DNA from: an uncultured Bacteroidales bacterium
GTDB lineage: Bacteria > Bacteroidota > Bacteroidia > Bacteroidales > Bacteroidaceae
Assembly (NCBI GenBank): GCA_902774335.1
Contig: CACYHW010000001.1
Location: 86,040 to 150,039, forward strand
Reading direction: 5' to 3'
Length of the DNA: 64,000 bases
The translations under genes and the position numbers were made by a program. This document shows positions 9,045-17,009 of this stretch, piece after piece (the stretch's first letter is position 1; every line of letters begins with the position of its first letter). The notes below the pieces were generated by a model, which was not told the DNA's origin, did not search any database, and saw only the letters and a list, made by a program, of their open reading frames with translations.

Positions 9045-9746
9045 TTATTCTTTACGGGGGTCAATAAACTTAACTGCACCGGCCTCCTTGGTGAAGCGTC
9101 CGTAGGTTGAAGTAACCTTCTTGAGAGCCTCATTTGCATCGGTACCCTTCTTAATCTCATCCATGAGCTTACCAAAGTTGATGAACTCATAACCGCAAAC
9201 CTGATCGTCCTTGTCAAGAGCGATACGGTTTACATAACCCTCGGCCATCTCAAGGTAGCGAACGCCCTTGGCCTTGGTGCCGTACATGGTACCAACCTGG
9301 CTGCGCAGACCCTTACCAAGGTCCTCCAGACCGGCGCCTACAATCAGACCACCCTCTGAGAAGGCGCTCTGTGAACGGCCGTATACAATCTGCAGGAACA
9401 GCTCACGCATAGCGGTGTTGATGGCATCGCAAACCAGGTCTGTGTTCAGAGCCTCCAGAAGAGTCTTACCCTGAAGGATCTCAGCAGCCATAGCGGCTGA
9501 GTGAGTCATACCTGAGCAACCGATAGTCTCAACAAGAGCCTCCTCGATGATACCGTTCTTGATGTTCAGAGACAGTTTGCATGCACCCTGCTGAGGAGCG
9601 CACCAACCAATACCGTGGGTATAGCCTGAGATATCCTTGATCTCCTTGGCCTTGATCCACTTACCCTCTTCCGGAATGGGAGCGGGACCGTGCTTGGGTC
9701 CTTTCTGGACTACGCACATGTTTTCAACTTCTTTTGAGTAAATCAT
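9045..9746 (-). CDS. NifU-like iron-sulfur scaffold protein paired with GGGtGRT
   Basis: The 233-aa product carries an IscU/NifU-N-like region with cysteines at the expected places: GWCAPQQGACKLSL, then ETIGCSGMTHSAAMAAEIL, then a later Cys in TDLVCDAINTAMRELFL, consistent with an Fe-S cluster scaffold. It is longer than ordinary IscU, with a C-terminal extension ending VKFIDPRKE. I used the Met of MIYSKEVENM as start. First gene of a two-gene unit with the GGGtGRT gene. Divergent from the lipoprotein gene at 9846; a TAATTTCG sequence on the minus strand (9789-9796) is a weak promoter candidate. Confidence 0.8.
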   Translation of the reverse strand: MIYSKEVENMCVVQKGPKHGPAPIPEEGKWIKAKEIKDISGYTHGIGWCAPQQGACKLSLNIKNGIIEEALVETIGCSGMTHSAAMAAEILQGKTLLEALNTDLVCDAINTAMRELFLQIVYGRSQSAFSEGGLIVGAGLEDLGKGLRSQVGTMYGTKAKGVRYLEMAEGYVNRIALDKDDQVCGYEFINFGKLMDEIKKGTDANEALKKVTSTYGRFTKEAGAVKFIDPRKE

Positions 9747-9816
9747 AAATGGAATATGGTTTTTTTATGATGAATCCTTAATCAGCCGCGAAATTACTAA
9801 ATTCAGACCAATTTAT

Positions 9817-9824
9817 TATCTTTG
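9817..9824 (+). promoter_or_regulatory. -7 promoter box
   Basis: TATCTTTG, 21 nt before the start codon at 9846. It overlaps an in-frame TTG, which excludes that TTG as a start. Confidence 0.6.
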
Positions 9825-9845
9825 CCACACAAAAAAACAAGAGCT

Positions 9846-10685
9846 ATGAAAAGAAACATTATCCGTACACTGTTTGCCCTGTTAGCAGCATCTGCCCTGA
9901 TCACATCATGTGATCCTTTGGAGCCCGATACATACACTGCCACATTTTACCGTATAGCTACCGTTCAGGTCGATGAGGGAAAGGCCAGCCTCCTGATTGA
10001 CTATACCGGCGAAGCCTTCAAATTAAAGAACTTCAGCAACGACGACGATGCAAGGCGTTTCGAGGTTGAGGACGGAGACCGCGTGATTGCCAAGATGACT
10101 TTATCGGCCACCGGATCCATAGACATCAACCAGACCAATCTCGATGAGCTGTACAAAGTTCCTGTCCAGAAGATAGCCGAGACATGCCCGCACGATACAA
10201 TGAACCTGTACTACATGCTGGATCCGTACCGCAGATATTCACTGGGAGGCCAGCAGTACCCCACCATCTGGTCGAACGGACATATTCTCAACATAACCCC
10301 GTTCCTGTATCTGTCGGCCCCCGATGCCAAGATTGATTTCTTCCTCTATCCCACAGGTGTCAAGAGAGATACCCTGGAGATGAAGCTTTATTCCGATATA
10401 TCGGACTGCTACAACCCCTCATCAGGTTCCACACCCTATCAGTCACTGTTCTGCTTTGACATGGCAACGATGAGGAACACCTCCGATACTATTGAGAACC
10501 ACAGACGAGACAGTCTTCTCAGCCTGCTAAGCGGAAGGGACTCCATAATGGTTCACGTATTCATGCCGGATTCCATTCGCGTTCCTACGCTTTTAAGGAA
10601 TTCCAAGACCCTGAAGGATACCATAATGGACATTTACTACTATCCTAAAGTATCTGCGTCCACATCGGTACCGTTCAATTTCTGA
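9846..10685 (+). CDS. Lipoprotein, possibly NigD-like
   Basis: A 279-aa lipoprotein: signal MKRNIIRTLFALLAASALITSC with lipid-modified Cys22. The rest is rich in beta-strand-like stretches; the early part (YRIATVQVDEGKASLLIDYTG, then VEDGDRVIAKMTL) resembles the N-terminal OB-like domain of NigD-type lipoproteins of Bacteroidales, but the match is by eye and the function of that family is unclear. The start was set at the ATG rather than an upstream in-frame TTG inside the promoter box. It lies 7 nt upstream of smpB and may share its transcript. Confidence 0.6.
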   Translation: MKRNIIRTLFALLAASALITSCDPLEPDTYTATFYRIATVQVDEGKASLLIDYTGEAFKLKNFSNDDDARRFEVEDGDRVIAKMTLSATGSIDINQTNLDELYKVPVQKIAETCPHDTMNLYYMLDPYRRYSLGGQQYPTIWSNGHILNITPFLYLSAPDAKIDFFLYPTGVKRDTLEMKLYSDISDCYNPSSGSTPYQSLFCFDMATMRNTSDTIENHRRDSLLSLLSGRDSIMVHVFMPDSIRVPTLLRNSKTLKDTIMDIYYYPKVSASTSVPFNF

Positions 10686-10692
10686 TAATTAA

Positions 10693-11157
10693 ATGGCAAA
10701 ACGCACCGCTTCAAAAAGCGTCAACATAAAGAACAAGAGGGCATCCTTCGATTACGAGCTGCTCGAAACATGGACAGCCGGCATTGTGCTCACCGGAACG
10801 GAGATCAAATCCATCCGTGACTCAAAAGCCAGCCTAGCCGACAGCTACTGCACGTTCATAAACGGGGAGTTGTGGGTAAAGGGCATGCATATAGCCCAGT
10901 ACGCCTTTGGCTCGTACAACAACCACGAAGCCAAGCGCGACCGCAAACTTCTGCTCACCAAAAAGGAGCTCCGCAAACTGGCCGCCGACAGCAAGAACCC
11001 CGGCTTCACCATAGTCCCCACCCGCCTGTTCATCGGCGACAAGGGACTGGCAAAACTGGTTATCGCTCTTGCCAAGGGTAAGCACGAGTATGACAAGCGC
11101 CAGTCAATAAAGGAAAATGAGGATAAGCGTGAAATGGCTCGCGCGATGATGAAGTAA
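10693..11157 (+). CDS. smpB: SsrA-binding protein SmpB
   Basis: SmpB binds tmRNA and brings it to stalled ribosomes for trans-translation. At 154 aa it has the usual size. Diagnostic stretches are [29 protein letters not shown] near the N-terminus, [21 protein letters not shown], and [29 protein letters not shown], followed by a basic tail ([12 protein letters not shown]) that enters the decoding centre. It ends just before a perfect 62-bp palindrome that separates it from the convergent kinase gene. Confidence 0.97.
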   Translation: MAKRTASKSVNIKNKRASFDYELLETWTAGIVLTGTEIKSIRDSKASLADSYCTFINGELWVKGMHIAQYAFGSYNNHEAKRDRKLLLTKKELRKLAADSKNPGFTIVPTRLFIGDKGLAKLVIALAKGKHEYDKRQSIKENEDKREMARAMMK

Positions 11158-11172
11158 CCGAGAGGTGACAAG

Positions 11173-11234
11173 AGATGACAAAGGGGACGGTTCCGTTTGG
11201 CTCGAGCCAAACGGAACCGTCCCCTTTGTCATCT
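11173..11234. repeat. GGGGACGG palindrome, perfect 62-bp copy
   Basis: Perfect 31-bp arms meeting at ctcgag with no spacer. Lies between the convergent smpB and glycerol-kinase-like genes, so it probably ends both transcripts. No gene fits inside. Confidence 0.92.
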
Positions 11235-11238
11235 TTTG

Positions 11239-12726
11239 TTACCGCTTTGCGCTGAGCATCACCGCGTGAACGGCCTGCAGCCAGCCCTGGCGGTTCTTTA
11301 TGCGCTCATCCGGCTTCATCTCCGGCATGCAAATCTCACTGATCTTGCGCAGTTCCTTGATCTCCTGGACCGATGTAAACACACCGCATGCACAGCAGTT
11401 AAGTATGGCCGATCCCAGACCCGATGCCTCCTCAAGACCCAGTCGCTTGACCGGGAAGCCCAGAATATCGGCCTGGAACTGCATCAGGAAATCATTCTTG
11501 GCCGACTCGCCGTCAATGCTGAGTTCACGCAGAGGTGTTGTCAGGTCACGCATGGCCAGTTCAACCACATCGGCCACCTGATAGGCGATGGACTCCAGAG
11601 CAGCCCTTACCACATGAGCCTTGGTAGCCTGCATGGTAAGACCCGTTATCATGGCTTTGGCTTCGGGCACCCACCAGGGTGAGCCCAGTCCGTTGAACGC
11701 AGGTACAAAATAGACACCGCAGTTGTTGGGAACGCTCTGTGCCAGAGTCTGAGTCTGCTCCACGGAGCTTACCAGTCCCATATTGTCAGTAATCCAGTCC
11801 AGGACTGCGCCCGATGAGTGCACATGTCCCTCGACCACGTAGTAGTTGCGGTCAAACATGGAGTAGCCTATGGAGCAAACCATGCCGTTGGGTGCCGGAA
11901 CAGGTTTCTCGCCCACATTGAACATGACCGATGAGCCCGTGCCGTAAGTGGTCTTGCCCTCACCCGGCTCAAAGCAGAGCTGGCCTACCAGGGCTCCGTG
12001 GGAGTTGCCCAGCACGCCTGCAATCTGTACCGGTGCAGGCAGGAATCCCTCCACGTCGGTCTCGCCGAACACGCTGTCCGAAGGCTTGGTCTCGGGCAGC
12101 ATCTGTGCCGGTATGGTGAATACGCGCAGGATATCGGGATCCCACTCCAGGGTATTGATGTTGAAGAGCAGGGTTCGTGAAGCGTTGGAGTAATCCGTAA
12201 CGTGGCTCTTTCCGCCGGTTAGTTTCCAGATGAGCCATGTATCGATGGTACCCATCAGGATGTCACCCCTGTCGGCGCGCTCCCTTACGCTCTGTATGTT
12301 GTCCAGGATCCATTTTACTCCACTACCTGAGAAGTATGTATCAGGGATAAGACCTGTACGCTCCTTGATGGTAGCCTCGTAACCCTTGTCAATCAGTTCC
12401 TGACAGAAGGAGGCACCTCGGCGGCACTGCCACATGACAGCGGGATAGACGGGCTTGCCTGTCTTCTTGTCCCACAGCACGACAGTCTCGCGCTGGTTAA
12501 CCATTGATATGGAGTAAGTGGCGTCGTTTTCACGGGGAAGGTTAAGCTGCTTTACGGCAGCAACTGTATTTGCGTAAATCTCCTCGGCATCGGCCTCCAC
12601 CCAGTCTTCCCTGGGATGGTTAACCTTGTGAGGGATTATCCTGCAGTCGATAAGATTAAGTTTGTCGTCAAACAACAGCGCCTTTGATGATGAAGTACGC
12701 TGGTCAATCGTTATGATATATCTCAT
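11239..12726 (-). CDS. FGGY-family kinase, glycerol kinase homologue with altered active site
   Basis: At 495 aa it is collinear with GlpK, which phosphorylates glycerol at the 3-position. Strong GlpK-like segments are present: VNQRETVVLWDKKTGKPVY, TYFSGSGVKWILDN, GTIDTWLIWKLTGG and VTDYSNASRTLLFNI. Three core positions differ: the phosphate loop DQGTTS is DQRTSS (Arg9), WQDRR is WQCRR (Cys101), and the catalytic-base motif GDQ is GNS (Asn241 replaces Asp). Arg79, Glu80 and Tyr131, expected to contact glycerol, remain. It may act on another polyol or be regulatory. Its start codon overlaps the stop of the upstream transglycosylase gene by one base, so the two are translationally coupled. Confidence 0.8.
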   Translation of the reverse strand: MRYIITIDQRTSSSKALLFDDKLNLIDCRIIPHKVNHPREDWVEADAEEIYANTVAAVKQLNLPRENDATYSISMVNQRETVVLWDKKTGKPVYPAVMWQCRRGASFCQELIDKGYEATIKERTGLIPDTYFSGSGVKWILDNIQSVRERADRGDILMGTIDTWLIWKLTGGKSHVTDYSNASRTLLFNINTLEWDPDILRVFTIPAQMLPETKPSDSVFGETDVEGFLPAPVQIAGVLGNSHGALVGQLCFEPGEGKTTYGTGSSVMFNVGEKPVPAPNGMVCSIGYSMFDRNYYVVEGHVHSSGAVLDWITDNMGLVSSVEQTQTLAQSVPNNCGVYFVPAFNGLGSPWWVPEAKAMITGLTMQATKAHVVRAALESIAYQVADVVELAMRDLTTPLRELSIDGESAKNDFLMQFQADILGFPVKRLGLEEASGLGSAILNCCACGVFTSVQEIKELRKISEICMPEMKPDERIKNRQGWLQAVHAVMLSAKR

Positions 12727-13433
12727 TACTTGTTGTTGTCAGCTATTTTTTCCAAAGCCCTGAACATCAGTTCACGGCTGCTGTATTCATTGTATTTTCG
12801 ATTTACCTGTCTTACATAGTTAAGTGTCTCGGTGGCGTCAAACGATCCGTACATGCATACGCTGTCATTATATACCGCCGAGTCCTTGAGTGAAACCAAT
12901 ACCGGGGTCAGACTGTTCCAGTTATACCTGTTTATGCCATTCTTGCGGGCCAGGCGCATGGCATCAAAGATATGGTTTGAACCGCCGTTGTAACTGCCCA
13001 GTATATAGTTCATTCTCTCTTTCTCATTTATAAAGCCGAATAGTCCGCTCAGCTCGTCCAGATAACGGACAGCCACCTTGATGTCAATCTCCACGCTCTG
13101 GGCCATGGTATCGGGCGCACCCATCCTGGCCAGTGTATGACGGTATGTAGCCGGCATGATCTGCATGAGTCCCTGAGCTCCCCTGCCCGATCTGGCTGTG
13201 GTATCGAACTTGGATTCCACATACGCAATGGCTGCCAGCATCTTCCAGTCACAGACGCTGTCGGCATACAGACGGAACAAAGAGTCATAAGGTGAAATGT
13301 AGAGGAACTGTTCCGGTTGCGGAGCCACCGTTTCCTCTACCGACGCGTCACTGCCTGGACGGGTTCTGGTAAGGAACAGGATCAATATCAGAGCTGCTGT
13401 AACGATCAGGATTATCAACTTCCTGGCATTCAT
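12726..13433 (-). CDS. Membrane-anchored lytic transglycosylase (SLT domain)
   Basis: Cleaves the MurNAc-GlcNAc bond of peptidoglycan in the periplasm. After an N-terminal membrane anchor (LIILIVTAALILILFL), the SLT domain shows the catalytic Glu in AYVESKFDTTARSGRGAQGLMQIMP, then a Tyr/Asn-rich half with YILGSYNGGSNHIFDA, as in MltF/Slt proteins. The start at MNARKLII (13433) gives the anchor at once; MEEVKYNG at 13463 is an alternative. A longer in-frame start at 13511 is excluded because it lies in the promoter box. Coupled to the kinase gene. Confidence 0.82.
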   Translation of the reverse strand: MNARKLIILIVTAALILILFLTRTRPGSDASVEETVAPQPEQFLYISPYDSLFRLYADSVCDWKMLAAIAYVESKFDTTARSGRGAQGLMQIMPATYRHTLARMGAPDTMAQSVEIDIKVAVRYLDELSGLFGFINEKERMNYILGSYNGGSNHIFDAMRLARKNGINRYNWNSLTPVLVSLKDSAVYNDSVCMYGSFDATETLNYVRQVNRKYNEYSSRELMFRALEKIADNNK

Positions 13434-13508
13434 TTCAGGCCCGTTGTATTTCACTTCCTCCATTGCAAACGTCGCGGACAAGGCGACTTGAATTGTTGTT
13501 TCCGCCTG

Positions 13509-13516
13509 CAAAGTTA
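13509..13516 (-). promoter_or_regulatory. -7 promoter box for the transglycosylase-kinase operon
   Basis: Minus strand TAACTTTG. Its position shows that translation must begin downstream, at 13463 or 13433. Confidence 0.65.
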
Positions 13517-13612
13517 CCGCATTTTTATCAATCCTCCAAACATACTATGCCAAACCGTTCATTTTCACCTATTTACATTTTTGACTAAAAGAGCAAAAAA
13601 AGTGCCGATTTA

Positions 13613-13643
13613 TTTGCAGAATGAAAGTGAACCATTAACTTTG
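13613..13643 (+). promoter_or_regulatory. trp operon promoter
   Basis: TTTG at 13613-13616, 19-bp spacer, TAACTTTG at 13636-13643: a full match to the Bacteroidota -33/-7 consensus. Predicted transcription start is near 13650. Confidence 0.8.
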
Positions 13644-13677
13644 CACCCGAAAACATACAAACAGTAGACTTTCAGAT

Positions 13678-13734
13678 ATGATTATGACAGCTAACTTTTG
13701 GTGGTGGCGCAACTCGGGATTCAAAAAATCGTGA
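13678..13734 (+). CDS. trpL: trp leader peptide with three tandem Trp codons
   Basis: An 18-codon open frame, MIMTANFWWWRNSGFKKS, with TGG-TGG-TGG at 13699-13707 and stop TGA at 13732. It sits between the trp promoter and a terminator hairpin, 115 nt upstream of trpB. This is the classic layout of ribosome-mediated attenuation: stalling at the Trp codons when Trp-tRNA is scarce would favour an alternative fold and read-through. Initiation could also be at the second ATG (13684). It is too short to be found by ordinary gene callers. Confidence 0.88.
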   Translation: MIMTANFWWWRNSGFKKS

Positions 13735-13811
13735 GAAGACAGCTGTGCACCCCATAAGAAAGCATAGAAATAACAAAGAGGCCTGTCGTTCTTGCGACGG
13801 GCCTCTTTTAT
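13734..13811 (+). terminator. trp attenuator: terminator with candidate antiterminator
   Basis: Terminator stem aaagaggcctgtcg (13775-13788) with cgacgggcctcttt (13795-13808), loop ttcttg, followed by a T-rich run. A competing pairing is possible between gagaa-gacag (13733-13742) and ctgtc-ttctt (13783-13793, one bulged G), which would destroy the terminator. The antiterminator is an inference; the terminator is clear. Confidence 0.82.
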
Positions 13812-13848
13812 TTGACAGTTTAACGGAACAACAAAACCAACACATATC

Positions 13849-15057
13849 ATGCCTAACAGTTATCATGTTGACAAGAACGGTTACTACGGAGAATTCGGAG
13901 GTGCCTATATCCCCGAGATACTCTACTCGACCGTAAAGAACCTGCAGGAGAGTTACCTGCCCATCATCGAATCGGAATCATTCCGCAAGGAGTACCTACA
14001 GTTGCTCAAGGATTATGTAGGCCGTCCCTCACCTCTTTACTATGCAAAACGCATGAGCCGGAAATATGACTGCCAGCTTTACCTGAAGCGTGAGGACCTG
14101 AACCATACCGGAGCACACAAGATCAACAACACCGTAGGCCAGATTCTGCTGGCCAAGCGCATGGGAAAGACACGCATCATTGCCGAGACAGGAGCCGGAC
14201 AGCACGGCGTAGCCACTGCCACAGTATGCGCCCTGATGGACATGCAGTGCGAGATATTCATGGGAGCCACCGATGTTGAGCGCCAGCACACCAACGTGGA
14301 GCGCATGAAGATGCTGGGCGCCACAGTCCATCCCGTCCGCACAGGCAATATGACCCTGTCCGATGCCTGCTCGGCTGCCATCCGAGACTGGTGCTGCCAC
14401 CCATCGGACACCTTCTACATAGTAGGTTCAACCATGGGCCCGCACCCCTATCCCGACCTGGTAGCACGTATGCAGAGCATCATCTCCGAGGAGATCAAGG
14501 CACAGCTCCAGGAAAAGACAGGACGTGACTATCCCGATTACCTGATAGCATGCATAGGCGGCGGAAGCAACGCTGCCGGCACCATATACCACTACGTTGA
14601 CGACGAGCGCGTACGCATAGTACTGGCCGAGGCCGGAGGCCAGGGTTATGAGACCGATCACACCGCAGCCACCTTCCACCGCGGCACCACAGGCATCCTG
14701 CACGGAGCCAAGATACTGGTGATGCAGGACAACGACGGTCAGATTCAGGAGGCCTTTACCATCAGCGCCGGTCTGGACTACCCCGGCGTAGGTCCCATGC
14801 ACTGCAACATGGCCAGGAAGGGACGCACCCAGGTGCTAAGCATCAACGATAACGAGGCCATCCGCGCCGGCTATGAGCTGACCCGCATGGAGGGTATCAT
14901 TCCCGCAATCGAATCGGCCCACGCCATAGCCGCACTTTCCAAGCTCAAGTTCCGCCCCGACGATGTGGTGGTTCTTACCGTGAGCGGCCGCGGCGACAAG
15001 GATGTGGAAACTTATCTCAACAACAAGCAAATGGCAGGAGAATATGGAAACTTTTAA
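13849..15057 (+). CDS. trpB: Tryptophan synthase beta chain
   Basis: Joins indole to L-serine via PLP to give tryptophan; works as the alpha2-beta2 complex with TrpA. The 402-aa product has the PLP lysine in HTGAHKINN (Lys91), the phosphate-binding GGGSNAAG loop and the C-terminal VSGRGDKD. It resembles the standard TrpB1 form (short N-terminus, starts YGEFGGAYIPE). First structural gene after the leader, as usual in Bacteroidota trp operons. Its last 14 bases overlap trpE, so the two are coupled. Confidence 0.97.
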   Translation: MPNSYHVDKNGYYGEFGGAYIPEILYSTVKNLQESYLPIIESESFRKEYLQLLKDYVGRPSPLYYAKRMSRKYDCQLYLKREDLNHTGAHKINNTVGQILLAKRMGKTRIIAETGAGQHGVATATVCALMDMQCEIFMGATDVERQHTNVERMKMLGATVHPVRTGNMTLSDACSAAIRDWCCHPSDTFYIVGSTMGPHPYPDLVARMQSIISEEIKAQLQEKTGRDYPDYLIACIGGGSNAAGTIYHYVDDERVRIVLAEAGGQGYETDHTAATFHRGTTGILHGAKILVMQDNDGQIQEAFTISAGLDYPGVGPMHCNMARKGRTQVLSINDNEAIRAGYELTRMEGIIPAIESAHAIAALSKLKFRPDDVVVLTVSGRGDKDVETYLNNKQMAGEYGNF

Positions 15058-16435
15058 ATATACCACCGTAAGCCGTACAATACTGGCCGACCTCTACACT
15101 CCCGTCGGAGTATACATGCGCCTTCGCGACCTCTATCCGCAGAGTGCCCTCATGGAGAGTTCCGACTACCACGAGCAGAGCAACTCACGCTCGTTCATCG
15201 GCATCAACCCGCTGGCATCGGTAGCCGTAGGTCACGGTGTTGCAACCATCAGTTTCCCCGACGGAAGCACCGTCAAGCATGACATAGAGCCCGGTTTTGA
15301 TGTGGCCGATGCCATTCACACCCTGATAGACCGCATCCATGTGGAGGGCGACAACGCCCAGGTGATGGGACTGTTCGGCTACACATCGTTCAACGCAGTA
15401 CGTTACTTTGAGAACATTGCCGTCAAGGACGAGACCCAGGCCAGGAACGACGCCCCCGATATGCTCTACATAATGTACAAGGTGGTCATTGCCTTTGACC
15501 ATCACAACAACCGTCTTACCATGGTTACCGTGGGCGACGAGAGCGACCTGAACGCCGTATCGCTGGCCATGAACAAGGCCAATATCCCCGCATACGGCTT
15601 CAAACCCGTGGGCGAGACCACATCCACACTGACCGACGACGAGCACAAGGATAACATACGCCGCGGCATACAGCACTGCAAGCGCGGCGACGTATTCCAG
15701 ATAGTTCTTTCACGCCGTTTCGTTCAGCGTTATGAGGGCGACGACTTCAAGCTCTACCGCGCCCTGCGCAGCATCAACCCGAGCCCCTACCTGTTCTACT
15801 TTGACTTTGGCGGCTTCCGCATATTCGGATCATCACCCGAGACCCACTGCCGCATCGAGAACGGCCGTGCATACATCGACCCCATTGCCGGCACCACACG
15901 CCGCACAGGCGACGCCGATGCCGACCGCAAGGGTGCCGAGTTCCTGCGCAACGACCCCAAGGAGAACGCCGAGCACGTGATGCTTGTGGATCTGGCCCGC
16001 AACGACCTGAGCCGCAACTGCCACGGAGTCAAGGTTGACTTCTACAAGGAGTTGCAGTACTACTCACACGTGATTCATCTGGTATCAAGGGTATCGGGCC
16101 AGCTGGACAACGGAGCCGATCCCGTACGCGCATTCATCGACACCTTCCCTGCCGGAACCCTGAGCGGCGCTCCCAAGGTACGTGCCATGCAGCTCATATC
16201 AGAGTACGAGCCCCACAACCGCGGTGCATACGGCGGCTGCATCGGCATCATCGGACTTGACGGATCGCTCAACCAGGCCATCACCATCCGCACCTTCGTG
16301 GCACGCGGCGGCGAGCTGTGGTTCCAGGCCGGCGGCGGTATCGTTGCCAAGAGTGATCCTGAGTATGAGCTCCAGGAGGTTAACAACAAGCTCGGTGCAC
16401 TGCGCCGTGCCATATTCATGGCCCAAAACATGTAA
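15044..16435 (+). CDS. trpE: Anthranilate synthase component I
   Basis: Converts chorismate and ammonia to anthranilate, the first step of the Trp branch. The 463-aa protein has the chorismate-binding core: QIVLSRRF, IFGSSPETHCRIENG, DPIAGTTRR, ENAEHVMLVDLARNDLSR, GTLSGAPKVRAMQLI and FQAGGGIVAKSDPEYE. The start used is METFKYTT, which gives a 14-nt overlap with trpB; an in-frame Met 14 codons upstream would extend further into trpB. An N-terminal MESSDYHEQSNSRSF region matches the usual Trp feedback-site area (LLES-D in most TrpE). Pairs with TrpG encoded next. Confidence 0.96.
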   Translation: METFKYTTVSRTILADLYTPVGVYMRLRDLYPQSALMESSDYHEQSNSRSFIGINPLASVAVGHGVATISFPDGSTVKHDIEPGFDVADAIHTLIDRIHVEGDNAQVMGLFGYTSFNAVRYFENIAVKDETQARNDAPDMLYIMYKVVIAFDHHNNRLTMVTVGDESDLNAVSLAMNKANIPAYGFKPVGETTSTLTDDEHKDNIRRGIQHCKRGDVFQIVLSRRFVQRYEGDDFKLYRALRSINPSPYLFYFDFGGFRIFGSSPETHCRIENGRAYIDPIAGTTRRTGDADADRKGAEFLRNDPKENAEHVMLVDLARNDLSRNCHGVKVDFYKELQYYSHVIHLVSRVSGQLDNGADPVRAFIDTFPAGTLSGAPKVRAMQLISEYEPHNRGAYGGCIGIIGLDGSLNQAITIRTFVARGGELWFQAGGGIVAKSDPEYELQEVNNKLGALRRAIFMAQNM

Positions 16436-16440
16436 GAAAG

Positions 16441-17004
16441 ATGAAGACAGTAATCATAGATAACTACGACTCGTTCACATACAACCTGAGTCATCTGGTC
16501 AAGGAACTCGGTGCCGATGTCACCGTACTGCGCAACGACCGTTTCGAGCTGCCCCAGCTGGCTGAGTTCGACAAGATAATACTGAGCCCCGGTCCCGGCA
16601 TCCCCTCCGAGGCAGGTCTGCTGCTGGATGTGATACTCACCTACGCATCACGCAAGCCCATGCTGGGTGTCTGTCTGGGTCATCAGGCCATCGGCGAGGC
16701 ATTCGGAGCCCAGCTGACCAACCTGGACGACGTGTTCCACGGAGTGGCCACCCCCTGCCGCATTGCCGCATCGGACCCCATTTTCAAAGGACTGCCCAGT
16801 GAGATTACCGTAGGCCGATACCACTCATGGGTGGTATCCAACCAGGGACTCCCCTCCTGCCTTGAGGTGACCGCCCTGAGCGACGAGGGCCAGATCATGG
16901 CCATGCGTCACCGCGACTATCCCATCCACGGCATCCAGTTCCACCCTGAGAGCGTCCTTACCCCCCAGGGCCGTACAATCATCGAAAACTTTTTAAAGCT
17001 ATAA
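16441..17004 (+). CDS. trpG: Anthranilate synthase component II (glutamine amidotransferase)
   Basis: Releases ammonia from glutamine for TrpE. Class I glutamine amidotransferase of 187 aa with the full catalytic triad: Cys78 in GVCLGHQAIGE, His168 and Glu170 in IQFHPES. The N-terminal IDNYDSFTYNL and the oxyanion SPGPGIPSEAG segment are typical of TrpG/PabA. Because only one amidotransferase of this kind is seen here, it could also serve folate synthesis, but its place in the trp operon favours TrpG. Confidence 0.96.
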   Translation: MKTVIIDNYDSFTYNLSHLVKELGADVTVLRNDRFELPQLAEFDKIILSPGPGIPSEAGLLLDVILTYASRKPMLGVCLGHQAIGEAFGAQLTNLDDVFHGVATPCRIAASDPIFKGLPSEITVGRYHSWVVSNQGLPSCLEVTALSDEGQIMAMRHRDYPIHGIQFHPESVLTPQGRTIIENFLKL

Positions 17005-17009
17005 ACCTT

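Noticed and set aside
9822-9845. TTG start for the lipoprotein at 9846
   Set aside because: The TTG is part of the -7 box; the ATG at 9846 gives a proper lipoprotein signal.
13433-13511. Longer N-terminus for the lytic transglycosylase starting at 13511
   Set aside because: That codon overlaps the TAACTTTG promoter box, so it would not be in the transcript.
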